A DNA stretch of 64,000 nt from Ctena decussata (taxonomy: Eukaryota > Mollusca > Bivalvia > Lucinida > Lucinidae): assembly GCA_963989385.1 (NCBI GenBank), contig OZ022509.1, forward strand, positions 74,174,667 to 74,238,666, given 5' to 3'. This document shows, one piece after another, positions 44,531 to 55,259 of the stretch. The notes under the pieces are model-generated. The model did no database searches. It worked only from the letters and a program-made list of their open reading frames with translations, and was not told the DNA's origin. Within the stretch, counting starts at the first letter, position 1. Each line of letters opens with the position of its first letter. Made by a program: the position numbers and the translations under genes.

Positions 44531-46025
44531 TAAAATCTGAAGTACCCGGATGTAGGATGCTATGTCTAAAACACCGTACCACTCCAGGTCATACGAACTA
44601 CCGAACACTGTGCCTGAGTGCATGCGTATAGTCTCAAAACCGCTAAAATTACACAGTTTGGTGTTTGATACCTTCCTAATTGGTTTCAACTAGTATTTTT
44701 ATTCAGCCAAAACGCCATGATAATACATTAAAACTGAGAAAACCGTTAATCAAAGGTTGACCATGAGTGCTCCCACAAACACCTGGCTTAATGCACATGC
44801 AAATAAAAGAGAAACATTTACCAACATGTTGAAAAACGGTGATATAGATATTATAATGTACAGAATCAGTCGGCTAAGAATGGACTAGGACTGATGTTGA
44901 CCTGTGATGTTGGTGTTGATCTATGCATGCAGATATTCTTATATATATTTGAAAGTACATCTTCACTATTGCAATGGTTCTTCGACAAACCAGAAGACAA
45001 GGGTGAACAGACCCTAATGCTACTTTATTACAGCATGTTTATCATTGATTAAGTACTCACAATATGGCTATTACTACTGTGAAAGTGATTGGAGAGTGCA
45101 ATAATCACAAGAAATAGCGCTAACAAAAAGCACCTGTCATCGCAATACATGGTTTGCATTTTAGATGAAATAACTATTCCAGTGTTGCAAAATGGTATCA
45201 TAACCATTTATCATAGGCCTAGTACTGTCCTTCATGGAGTAGTGAAAAGATGGGGCTTTCACGGTAAACTATTTACAATTAACCCAGTACAAACCAAGAC
45301 CAGGCCTAATTTCACAATATATGGTACATATGTTTATAATTAACCCCAGTACAAACCCAACAAGGCCTTATTTCCACAATATATGACGGTATACTATTTA
45401 TAATTAACCCAGTACAAACCAAGACCAGGCCTATTTTCACAATATATCGAGCCAAGGCTCTGTATATTGAAAAAACTAACCAAGCACAACCCTAGACTAG
45501 ACCTAATTCTTCAGTTCATGCAAATCCGGATATGAAAATTTGAAGGTTGAAAATTAACATGAACAAAATAACCCAGTACAAGTTTAATTGTGGTGTTATG
45601 GAAGAATAAAGAAGTACAAGGCATACGTGAATGTTTTTAACAATAACACAAAATATATGCTAGCGGCGCTAGTATACGCTTGAGTGACTTTATTTTTAAC
45701 GTAAAAAGTAAATCCCAGTCCAGTAATTATAAAACAAACAGAAAATCCCAGTTCAGTCTAGCATATACTAGCGGCGCTAGTATACGCATGAGTGATTTTA
45801 TATGTATCACTCGGATGGATCCGTAACGTTTCGTCAAAGGGCTGAATAAGCTTTTTAAAATCACTCATGTGTATAAGACCGTTAGAATATGCCTGACTGA
45901 TTACCATTGTAATTCTTCAAAAACATAATGATATTTAAATTCAACTGAATAAATCGAACTGGCAAAGAACACTTTAGAATATTAACATGTTTTGTTGCAA
46001 AATCAAAGAATTTAATTAAAAAAAA
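44531..46025. repeat. Non-coding with three short tandem repeats
   Basis: 45270-45440 has three 80-90-bp units ('aattaacccagtacaaacc', 'ggcctaatttcacaatata'). 45655-45800 has two 115-bp units, each with the palindrome CTAGCGGCGCTAG. No gene seen. Confidence 0.6.
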
Positions 46026-46629
46026 TTACAATATGAGAAGGAATAATGGATAAATTAAAATCTGAAAAAGTTCCTTCAAGATCAGAGAATACCTTGACTT
46101 TTCAACTCCTGCAAAAACCCTTTCCCGTTTTCTTTTGAAAACTGTTAAGGTCCTCAATACATGTCCCTTGTTGGCTGAATTTAAAATTATAGTCCGTTGA
46201 TCACTGTCTATACATTTATCAAGAGCTTTCAACGCATCGACACATTCTTTTATTCCCGATGGAGTGTACTCAAAATCACCAGAAATCCGTCTGTCTTCAG
46301 AAAATGATAGTTCAACGCGTTGTTTAATTTTGTTGAACTTTTGTTGTTTTCCTAGCCTCAAATAACGTTGTCTTAGCTCCAGATGTAGATGGCTTTTGAC
46401 GTTGTTGTTTCAGAGATTCATTTTCTCTCTCCAACGCTAGAATTCTTTGTCTTAAGTTCTCATTTTCCGTCTCCAAGTCAGATGGGTTCCATATTTTGTT
46501 GTTTTATATATTATAATAGGTCTCACTGTATTTTGTATTCCAGTCACAAATTTGTTGGTCATTTCAATATCGTTCTCTTAACAAAATAGTAAGCTGATCA
46601 ATATCAGCCAAAAATTCAATAAAAGACAT
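46026..46629 (-). pseudogene. Unknown degraded gene, coiled-coil then basic region
   Basis: Starts at ATG 46629 (FIEFLADIDQL) and is broken after 22 codons. A middle frame (about 46485-46350) has a leucine-zipper-like heptad stretch (LETENENLRQRILALEREN). A third frame, 46361-46026, encodes 111 residues with SFSEDRRISGDFEYTPSGI and basic residues near the end. It lies head to head with the frame at 46996, 367 bp away. It may belong with the degraded DNA element to its right; this is position only, not homology. Confidence 0.35.
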
Positions 46630-46995
46630 CTTCAATTAATAAATTTCCTAGCCTGATTCAGAATATAAGATTTCACAACTAGTCACGGGATTCCCTAAAT
46701 GCCATGTGATTAAGTCACACGGTAATATCTGAAAGATAACGTAATCGGGCTTATTATAGATTACACACAACGCCGGAAAACCTGCCTCAAACCACAAGAC
46801 AGAAAAAAAACTACCTCAAACCACAAGAGCTCAAGACAAGCTCAATTTTTGGTGTTTTATACTGGGGCCCAATTTATGATAAACATGCTTGCATAAATAA
46901 GCCCGAATAAAAACCTGCGCGGGTTAATTACATGAGTCGATTTAAATAATTTTAATTAGAGGGGGGAAAATACTACAATATTTAATAAACAAAAT

Positions 46996-47151
46996 ATGTC
47001 TGACTCTGTTAAAAAACTATTACAGTTGTATGAAAACGTAATAATCGACGGTAGTGCCTTAAATAAGGCTTTAAATGCATTAGAGGCGCCTGCCCCAGCG
47101 GCAGACAACAAAATCACTTCGGTTTCTTCGGAAAAACGGCGTATACGATAG
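46996..47151 (+). pseudogene. Small frame upstream of the polymerase-like fragment
   Basis: 51 codons from ATG 46996 to TAG. The next 50 bp, including a 16-A run, continue in a Lys-rich reading. Possibly the N-terminus of the gene whose fragments follow, now out of frame. Short and tentative. Confidence 0.3.
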
Positions 47152-47200
47152 AAACATAAACGGGAAATCCAAAAAAAAAAAAAAAAGTCACATAAAAAAC

Positions 47201-47815
47201 ATGATGAATGAACTCCATGAATTCTTTATGACAAAAGAATCTGAGCCTGAATTAAAATTTGTGGACAAAACCAAATGTGGCTATCTCAGAGCGCATGAAA
47301 TTTCCGTTAAACGATACAAAGACCCCATGAAAATGTTCAAAGTTAAGAAAACTATTATAAAAAACAAGCTCACCTCACCGCTGAATTGCAAGAACTTTCC
47401 GGTCTGAAATGGCAATTTGGGCTTACCGTTGACTTTTGCAAGGATAACAAGAATATACAGGGAACATTCTTTAGCAATCAGTACGCTACATTGTCTTTTG
47501 ATGGAATTTTGCTTTTTACGACGAGGCAGCCTCGGCAATTGAGCAGAAAATCGAAAAATTCACAAAGGAAGGCTCAGGTTGGGTGATTGATAGATGCAAT
47601 ACATTGTACCTTAGCATCGCTAAATATGAGCCACTCAAGGGCTCATCATATTTTCCACTTCCTGAGGTCTTGGCTAATAAAAAGGCAATAATTAATTTGA
47701 ATAAAAGCATCGTAAACGACTGCGCAATTTCCCGCCACTGCAAACCAATACCCCTTCTTTTATCATTTATACATTTTTTTTACCATGACATGAAGCTCAT
47801 ACTACCTAGATAATG
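47201..47815 (+). pseudogene. Polinton/adintovirus-type polymerase-region fragment
   Basis: Three overlapping frames (47201-47407, 47386-47586, 47583-47813) read in order as one degraded protein segment. Its last part has a W-V-I-D-R..L-Y-L..I-A-K-Y segment, then P-L..G-S-S-Y and P-L-P with K-K-A-I-I-N. I associate this pattern with the region upstream of the family-B polymerase domain in virus-like elements of invertebrates. The polymerase domain itself, with its catalytic Asp motifs, is absent. At least two frameshifts make it non-functional. The family link is from memory of the pattern. Confidence 0.45.
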
Positions 47816-48654
47816 TGTTGCAAGTTTCAGAAAATTCCTGTTCATCTTTGATTTTATACAGAATTTTTTCATAATTTTATATATGTATATAGCTCTGGGG
47901 CAGGAGCAGGTAACCTATGTGGACTTAATACTGCTTGTAACAGAAAGCTTATGTTATTTCAATCATTTCTATGAAATTTCATCAAGATACACCAAAAATC
48001 GCGGATTTCGGAATAAAACGACCTTCATCTCTTATTTTTCCTTCACTTTGGAGCATTTTTAAAGTCCAAACACTTTGACTATTGATCCATGACACAAAAT
48101 CATATTTTCCATATTTCATGAATGAACTGATTAAGAGGATGCAGCTGTGACGTATATTTTTTAGCTGTCAAACCAACAGGTTAACAAATTTGCATCATTC
48201 CCAGAGTCGATTAAGTGGACGACAATCACATCTGAGACTGCCCATTTGCTAATCAAGTCAGGCCACTTAGTGTTGTCGCGTGCGCGTTTAATGATACATT
48301 GACAGCTATTACATCAGAAAGTTTATGCTCACTTGACCGCGGGCTTATATTGGTTAATAAACACCTTTCGGCACGTGCCGCTAGCGGCTATTATGAGTTC
48401 AAAAGCTGATCGAAACGCTTTGATCTTTATGACTGTTTTGACATGGATTGGGCTATTATCAGTGGCAGCTGAGCGAAATTTTTGTGTGTGTCACTATTAT
48501 AGAATATGAAAGAACTCTGTTTGCTTCTAACTAACCTCTTAACAATTCTTTCAAACATAAGCCTCTCTAATTTACTCGCCGAAAACTGCAACAACATTAC
48601 GCTGATCATGATTGTTTATCAACCCATCCTTAATTCGTAAATGTTAATACCTTA
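47816..48654. other. Non-coding, AT-rich
   Basis: Nothing recognisable. Short minus frame at 48427-48609 has no domain. Confidence 0.35.
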
Positions 48655-49440
48655 GTCCTGATAGTTTCTAAAAACAGACCTAAATGCGAAAACTTAACAA
48701 AAAATGCAAAGTCAGTCAACCGTTAAATGTAGGTCAAGACTCAAGTTTGATGATGACTCAATATTGATGATGGCTTTGATATCTTTTCTTCCAGATGTAC
48801 TCATGAACCAACTTTAATGGCTCCAGCCCTTATAATTTCTAAGAAAATGACCTAAACGCGAAACGCAACAAACAATGGCATAGTCAGTCAACCGTACAAT
48901 GTAGGTAAAGACTTGATATTGATGATGGCTATGAGATCTACTATTCTAGATGCAAGCACGAACCAAGTTTCATGGCTCTAGCCCTTATAGTTTCTGAGGA
49001 AATGACCCAAACACTAAAACTAGACAAAAAATTACAAAGTCAACCGTTAAATGTAGGTCAAGAGTTGATATTGTATTGATGATAACTCTTCCAGATGTAT
49101 GCATGAACCAAATTGCATTGATCTAGCCGTTAAATTAAAATCTTAAAAAGTTCCTTCAAGAGCAGAGAATACATAAAGAAGTAGGAACATGGGCCAGACT
49201 ACATAGTTTCGGCTAATAAAGCCTCGTCAGTGACCCTGACGAAACCAGAAAAATGCATACAGTATTTTCTAAATTTTAATGGGGCAGTCGACTGATTAGT
49301 TTCAAAAGGATTCAAATAAAAAGTTTCTGAGAAAATGACCTAAACGCAAAAAGGCAACAAAAGTTTACGTCCTTGCCACCACCAACACCTGAAAAGCAGT
49401 ACATGTGTCTCACTTCTGCTTCGCAGGCGAGACAAAACAG
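48655..49440 (+). repeat. Tandem repeat element, about 170-180-bp unit
   Basis: Units with 'agaaaatgacctaaacgcga', 'aatgtaggtcaagac' and 'gatgatggct'. Right side has TTCTGCTTCGCAGGCGAG (about 49418), a small hairpin. Repeat D1 (49134-49258) interrupts it. Confidence 0.65.
49134..49258. repeat. Repeat D1, second copy
   Basis: Reverse of 42872-42988 with about 90% identity by eye, including 'agtaggaacatgggccagac'. Confidence 0.75.
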
Positions 49441-49469
49441 TATAAACTTCACATAGCTTGTGTTAAACA

Positions 49470-49670
49470 CTCTTGCACGAAAAGTTGAACTCTTGGTTCA
49501 GTGTGCATAGCAGATATTACTAGGTAAGTGTAATACAGGTGTTGTTCACAGAAAGTTTGTACAAAAGTGGCTTTGCACGAAAAGTTGAACTCTTGGTTCA
49601 CTGTGCATAGCAGATATTACTAGGTAAGTGTAATACAGGTGTTGTTCACAGAAAATTTGTACATAAGTGG
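49470..49670 (+). repeat. Tandem duplication, about 100 bp, two copies
   Basis: 'ttgcacgaaaagttgaactc ... tgttgttcacagaaa' occurs at 49471 and 49572 almost unchanged, each with a TAGGTAAGTG splice-donor-like motif. Confidence 0.85.
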
Positions 49671-50023
49671 TCAATTTCCGAGTGTTGTATTTGATTTACT
49701 TTTGCAAAGTATGGGAGTATTTCAAAGTTTATTGCATTTCTTACCGATATGCACATCCACCTTTGATATTAAAAGTTCCCATGAAGTTTTGTTGAAATCC
49801 AAACAGTAAACCAGCTGTCCAACCGAAGTTTGTGGACACGAATGGGACAAAAAACTGGATGAAACAGATGTACAAAGTGGCATCTATATGCTCCTGAAAT
49901 TCTTCTGGGAACATACAAAGTGTTAGAAATGTCTTGTTGTTAAACACAGCTGATAAGGGGGAACAACAAAATCATGTGATTCACCACCCTGTTATTGTAC
50001 TTACGAGTCGAGAATGGTGGATA

Positions 50024-50609
50024 TTAAAGGTCTGTGAAGTCCTCAATATCGGCACTATCAGTGCTGACATAAGCTGACGTGCTGGCAACTGGTAATGACT
50101 CACTTACATTTACTGACAATGGGTCATCTGCAGAGGATTTAGTTTTGTCAATTTTGATTATGTTGGTTACAATGTTCTCTGATGAAAAACTAAATATGCA
50201 GACGCCCATTGTCAGCAAATACTCCTCTAAATCATCCACATCTGACAGATGAAAACTAAATATGCAGACGCCCATTGTCAGCAAATACTCCTCTAAATCA
50301 TCCACATCTGACAGCAGGTCAGTTCTGCCAACTGACTTAAGAAAGGTAGAGAGAATAGCATGGAAAGCGGTAAGTTTAAGTGATTCTCCATTCTCAGCTT
50401 TTATGACAACCTTAACTGTTATATGTAATGAATTTTTCAAGTTGGAAGCTAACTACTTCATCCCACAGTTGTTACATCTTACAAATTTTTCACCACGATC
50501 TGTTTTAATTGTTCTTTTTAAGCTTATACACATGTTTGTTTTAGAACCAACAACTTGCTCTACACTGGTCGTTTCTGTCATCTCTGTCGAGCCTGGTAAT
50601 TTTGCCTGA
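50024..50609 (-). pseudogene. Unknown gene with CxxC and an in-frame duplication
   Basis: Minus strand. 50609-50455 encodes a segment ending with a C-x2-C pair (VRCNNCG). A TAG follows, then an open frame 50440-50024 of 138 residues ends the gene. Residues 61-80 and the following 20 are the same stretch twice (SDVDDLEEYLLTMGVCIFSF), the product of a 67-bp direct repeat at 50181-50247 / 50248-50315. An acidic Ser/Thr-rich tail ends IEDFTDL. The CxxC-then-strand pattern is like ssDNA-binding or zinc-ribbon proteins of some mobile elements, which I cannot confirm. One stop plus the duplication suggest decay. Confidence 0.4.
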
Positions 50610-50659
50610 TATTTTTTCCAGGGCAGGCACAGGAGTAATTAGTGTTGTGGGAGTTGTCA

Positions 50660-51330
50660 AAAGACGGCCATCGAAAGTCCTTGTTCCTTGACCGAAAGGT
50701 CCGGGGATATAACGATGAGCCTGGTATACGTCCGTCCGTAAACATTTTCTTGCCCACTCTGTATCTTGAATATCGTTTAAAATATTTTAATGATACTTCA
50801 CAGTAGAACGATCATGGTGATGTGTCGCAAATTAGAATCACAATTCTTGCTTTCTTACTTTTTCAGTTATTTCCCCTTGATCGTTTTAGGTGTATTTTTG
50901 TTTCCGCTCAATAACTTGAATGCCTCTTGATTTATTTTCATGTCACTTCAAAGGTACGTAGAACAAGTCATGACAATGTGTAGCTCTTGCTATTGTATTT
51001 TTTGAGATATTTCCCCTTCATGGCTTTAGATGTGAATTCATGTCTGCTCTATAACTTGACTACCTCTTTAAATATTTTCATGATACTTACAGATATGTAG
51101 AAGCGGTCATGACGATGTGTTGTGAACAAGAATGACACCTCTTGCTTTCTTACTTTTCAAGTTATTTCCTCTTGATGGTTTTAGCTCCATAACTTAAATT
51201 CCCTTAATAATGTCAATCGGAAGCATAAAAGAATGACAATATATTACTTAGATGTGTTTTGAAGTGCACCATATACCAAGGGGGAAGGGGCCTTTGGCCG
51301 GGGGATTTGCCATCTCTTCTGATGGCCGTT
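50660..51330 (-). repeat. Element B, second copy, reversed
   Basis: Left end here has TTGACCGAAAGGTCCGGGG and CGTCCGTCCG (50730). The body has three 'tttcatgatacttcaca'-type units. Its far end (about 51270-51330) matches 4076-4125 in reverse ('gggggatttgccatctc'). Confidence 0.7.
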
Positions 51331-52400
51331 TTTATGGCCCCGCAGCGATAGTCAAGGAACATATGTTACCCTTGTCCATCTTTTTGTCCGTCCCCTCTAA
51401 AAAGTTTGCAACTTGTCCCACAGTTTTTCAGGCTATATAATGCAGGCATACTGTAGATGTACATCTCTTTTTTTATAAAGAAAAAAGAGCGTTTTCGACA
51501 TGAGTAAGGCCTATTCAAACTTAGATTTTTTTTTAGAAATGGCTAGTACAAGATGTCAAAATTGTAAATGAACTCCTTCCAAAGTTTTTTAACAATCATT
51601 CTGGAACTTAGCAGGGATAATGCAGGCATACTATAGAGGTGCACTCCGTTTTTGGAAAGAAGAAAATATTTTTCACAAAGAACTTGGAATTTTTTTCAAG
51701 AAATGACTGGCACAGGATGACAAGTTTGTATGATCAATTTCTTCCACAGATTTTGACCAGTCATTCTGAAACTTGGCACAGATAATGCAGACATATTGTA
51801 GATGTGCACCTCCCTTTTTGATTCGAAAAAAACATATTTTTGACAAAATAAAAGTGTTTCAAACTTAAATTTTCCTCAGAAATAGCTACTACAGGATGTC
51901 ACGTTTGTATAATCAATTTTTCCACAGTTTTTGACCAATCAATCTAAAACTAGTCACACATCTTACAGATATACAGTATATGTTCACCTGCTGTTTAAAA
52001 AGGAAAAAAAATATTTTTGACAAAATCACAGCCTTGGCAAACTTAGATTTTTTTTCGAAAAACCTCTACTACAGCATGTCAAGTTTGTATAATCAAGACC
52101 TTCCACAGGATTTTAGCAACCAGTATCTTGTCACAGACAGATGTTACAGACACACTATAGATGTGCACCTGTCTTTTTGGAAAGGGAAAAGTTATTTCTG
52201 ACAAATCACGGCCTTTACAAGCTTGGAAATTTTTCAAAAAATGCCTACAACAGGATGACAAGTTTATATAATCGTTTTTTTTCACTGGTTTTTAACAACC
52301 AATTTGAAACTTTGTAGTGGTATTAAAAACATACTGTAGATGTGCATGTGTGGTGTTGGAAAGGATTAAATCTATTTTGACTAAATTATGCCAGTAGTAA
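51331..52400 (+). repeat. Tandem repeat element, about 175-bp unit, six copies
   Basis: Leader 'tatggccccgcagcgatag' (51333), then units with 'actgtagatgtgcacctc' and 'ctacaacaggatgacaag' at about 51441, 51618, 51786, 51964, 52146 and 52330. Confidence 0.8.
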
Positions 52401-53008
52401 GGAAAAATGGAAAGATCATCAAAATGATAACCGGATTGGTGATAGGAAGATGATCAGTTAATTAGCCTAAATATTAGTGCAATCATCCAATTACTTTGCA
52501 GATCCTCTTGATTAGGGTCAGCTCTGGTCGCTCGCGCACTTCTGTCGTTGATAAAACGTTGCATGCATGAAAAGTAAAATGACGGTGTTATAACGTTGCA
52601 TGCACGTCATGTGCCTGCTGATCAGGGTCAACACTCTTCTGTCCCAACATTAAGGATATTACTACTGGCAGGTGCTGCTGCAGGACTAGCACCGCGCTGT
52701 GGTGCCATAATCAGCTAAGTGGCGAAACACTTATCGCCTTTAAACAGGCAAACAATGAAACTCGCTGGAAGAGAGCGTTTTGAAGGCTGCGGTTATTGTT
52801 TCAATTTCAAAAGACGGTCCAACGTGAGAAAATATGAATGGGCTACAGCTAGGAAAAATGCTATTTAAGCACGTCATATTATCGCTGACAATTAAGTGAT
52901 TGCTTCACTCTTTGTGTGTATTTACTGAACACTAGCCTATGTTATTTGTGAAATGGAGGCAATGATCATCACGAAGATTAGCTTCTGAAATTTGTGACAC
53001 CATTTACG
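52401..53008. other. Non-coding upstream of the ATPase-like gene
   Basis: 'cgttgcatgcatga' / 'cgttgcatgcacg' repeated at 52555 and 52594. No gene or promoter motif recognised. Confidence 0.3.
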
Positions 53009-53501
53009 ATGTCCATCATTGGTAAGATTGTTTTCATCTATATTTTATGAACGTATTAATTGAGTAGATTCATAAATGTTACATTATATCAGTTCTGTTC
53101 CGTGATAACCTTTGATAAAACATTTTCTTCCTGCTATTTTGCAGGCATGAGTAATTCCGGAAAAAACAAGCTTTATAGAAACCCTGTTGGAGCAATCTGC
53201 CAAGACCGTTACTGAAAAACCCTCTCGAGTGATATACTTTTACAACGTGTACCAAACTAAATTTAGTGAGATGGAAGAAAGAGTAAAAAATATATCTTTT
53301 TATCAAGGTCTTCCGCTGAGATGTGACATCGAAAAATATGCTGCTTCAGAGAAGCACCTACTGCTGGTATTCGATGATTTGTATCATGACGTGATTTCCT
53401 CTAAGGACCTTAGTGACCTTAAAATAATGCTCTGTCATCACCTGAATATAAGTTGCATATTTACTTCCCACAACATATTTAAAAACTTTCAAAGACCATA
53501 G
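53009..53501 (+). pseudogene. P-loop ATPase of DNA-virus packaging type, broken
   Basis: Short exon 53009-53021 (ATG plus three codons and one base), GTAAGA donor, a 123-bp intron (53022-53144) ending TTTTGCAG, then a second exon. That exon starts with a glycine-rich P-loop (about 53145-53165). A run of six A at about 53159-53166 shifts the frame inside the P-loop, after which the frame is open to 53501. Around 53356-53385 a hydrophobic strand ends in two Asp (Walker B-like), and His-His then a strand and S-H-N follow at about 53437-53475. This layout resembles packaging ATPases of adintovirus/Polinton-like elements; family from memory. The frame break in the nucleotide-binding loop makes it non-functional as read. 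Confidence 0.5.
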
Positions 53502-53653
53502 CGACAAACTTGCACTATATTTTGCTGTTTACCTTGCGGAATAGGCTTATAACATTAGCCACTCAGTTGTTCTGCCATAAAAATAAGGCATATATACGAT
53601 AGTGTCATGGCAGAAAATTAATTTTCTCCTTTGATAATTGATTTATCACCCAA

Positions 53654-54062
53654 ATGTCCAAACTCTCGCTATATACTGAGGAAAAACGTTTTACCTGGCC
53701 AGTATCCGATTATTTTCGAATTGCAATAGGTGCGTTCTGTGAGTATTATTGGAAAAATCATTTTCAATCATGGAACAGAATAGAGTCGCATGTCTATTTT
53801 CTCAGGTACTTAAGTGTAGCAACAAGCTATCAAAGAAGACATTTGCTTCAAACTGCTACTGTCGAGCAGCTAAATATTCTATACGAAATCGCTTTCAATA
53901 TTCTTAGGGAAATATTTCTCTTACGGACGAGGACTATACCATTTTGTACAAACATAGGAATGTACTTCGGAAATTGTCATTGAAAGAAGTTGACCGCTTT
54001 TTTCCGTTATTATTTGACCAAGAATACGGACATTACTAGTTCTTTTCTGCCTTTCTCCGAAT
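53654..54062 (+). pseudogene. Small virus-like protein, frameshifted
   Basis: The frame from 53654 includes L-L-Q-T-A-T-V-E-Q and a following helix ending N-I-L-R (to about 53912). It then shifts by one base: the natural continuation, basic with K-H-R and R-K-L-S, is in another frame to a stop at 54062. I recall small proteins with an 'LLxTATxEQ' helix next to the ATPase type above in virus-like elements of invertebrates. Their role is unknown to me; a virion or DNA-binding role is an inference. About 150 bp follow the ATPase end, same strand. Confidence 0.4.
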
Positions 54063-54412
54063 TTGGAGAGTATTCAATAACATCAGCATCAGGAGAAGAA
54101 GAAGAAAAGAATTTGGAGGTGAAGGAGGAAGATAAGACAGGAAAAAGGCAGGGATTCATAAATACGTTAGAAGGTGAAAATGCAAGAACAAAATGGATTC
54201 AAAACCTCCATACTGATACCCCTGTCGCGTTACCAGCAACTGTTGAAGCAACACCAGAACCTCAATATGGATATTATGTTATAACTTTATGTCAAACATG
54301 CAAGTATTTACAGTTAACATGGCATTTCTATCAGGTCAAAACAGTTAACGGCAGCAAACAAGGTGTTTCAAGATCCAATTTGAGCCCCATTTTTCTACAA
54401 CAGAGACAGTAG
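53990..54412 (+). CDS. Unknown acidic/basic frame, possibly third gene of the cluster
   Basis: Open frame with no ATG at its start (TTG at 53990), so it is probably a continuation of something upstream; ends at TAG 54412, 140 codons. A Glu/Lys-rich stretch (about 30-50) is followed by a Thr/Pro-rich region (about 80-95). No domain recognised. It overlaps the frameshifted tail of the previous gene and may be what that frame runs into. Confidence 0.25.
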   Translation: MTAFFRYYLTKNTDITSSFLPFSEFGEYSITSASGEEEEKNLEVKEEDKTGKRQGFINTLEGENARTKWIQNLHTDTPVALPATVEATPEPQYGYYVITLCQTCKYLQLTWHFYQVKTVNGSKQGVSRSNLSPIFLQQRQ

Positions 54413-55166
54413 AACAGAACCTATAATTGCCAGAGTACAGTGGGGAGACCTTAAAGTGTGTATGATCTTGAGCATTTTCATATGGAGTCGGAAAATTATG
54501 TCATATGAACAAGCATCTACCTCTCGGAATTTCACAGTAAAACCACTTTTACGCATCCCTTTGGACAGTTATGTATCAACATGACACTCATATCACAGTT
54601 TTCTCTATAATAAAGACCTGTTTATCGATACACAACCATAACAGAGCTTGACTTGTGTGTTAGGAGCAACATTTTGGTATATCAAATGTTGTTGACTTTC
54701 TCCTTAAAGGGTGCAGGTACCAGTTTTTACCCACATGCCCTGGGCAAAAAAAGTCAATATAGAGGGGTATGGCTGCAGTTTGGTATGTAAATGTATATAA
54801 AAATATTTAAAGCTGCAACTGACTTATTCCATCCAAGCAGTTGTTATTGATGATCAAAATTGATTTTTCATATCACATGACCTTGTTTACTTTTTTTCAA
54901 GTTCAGTACACTCGTACTGGTTTCCACTGTCAGTACCGGAAACCAGGCGTTTCAAAATGGTTGCTTCATTCAAGTGAAAATTACTGTGAAAAGTCAACGA
55001 CTGACAGGTATTCAAATGTGCATCAAAACAAAGCAATAGGGTCTGTCTACTTGTGGGGATGCCGTTTATATTGATTGCTTGTGCCATTTTCTTGTCACAT
55101 TTTCATGAAAATTGTCTTTTTTGACGAAAATTGCCTTCCAAAGCAGGGGTAAGTGGTAATATTTAC
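54413..55166. other. Non-coding
   Basis: Nothing recognisable; short frames at 54841-55074 and 54887-55087 overlap on opposite strands and show no domain. Confidence 0.35.
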
Positions 55167-55178
55167 ATTTGCACTGGG

Positions 55179-55247
55179 TTGGTTGGTTGGTTGGTTGTTT
55201 TGGGTTTAACGGCCCTTTGAGACAGTATTTCAGTCTATATCGGGCCG
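55179..55247 (-). mobile_element. SINE-C, 69-bp 5'-truncated copy
   Basis: 12-bp TSD ATTTGCACTGGG (55167-55178, 55248-55259). Only the tail (GGTTGG)n-type and the last 45 bp of the family are present. Confidence 0.9.
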
Positions 55248-55259
55248 ATTTGCACTGGG

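Noticed and set aside
44350..44631. Plus-strand frame opposite the 44171-44530 frame
   Set aside because: Shadow of the other strand with no domain.
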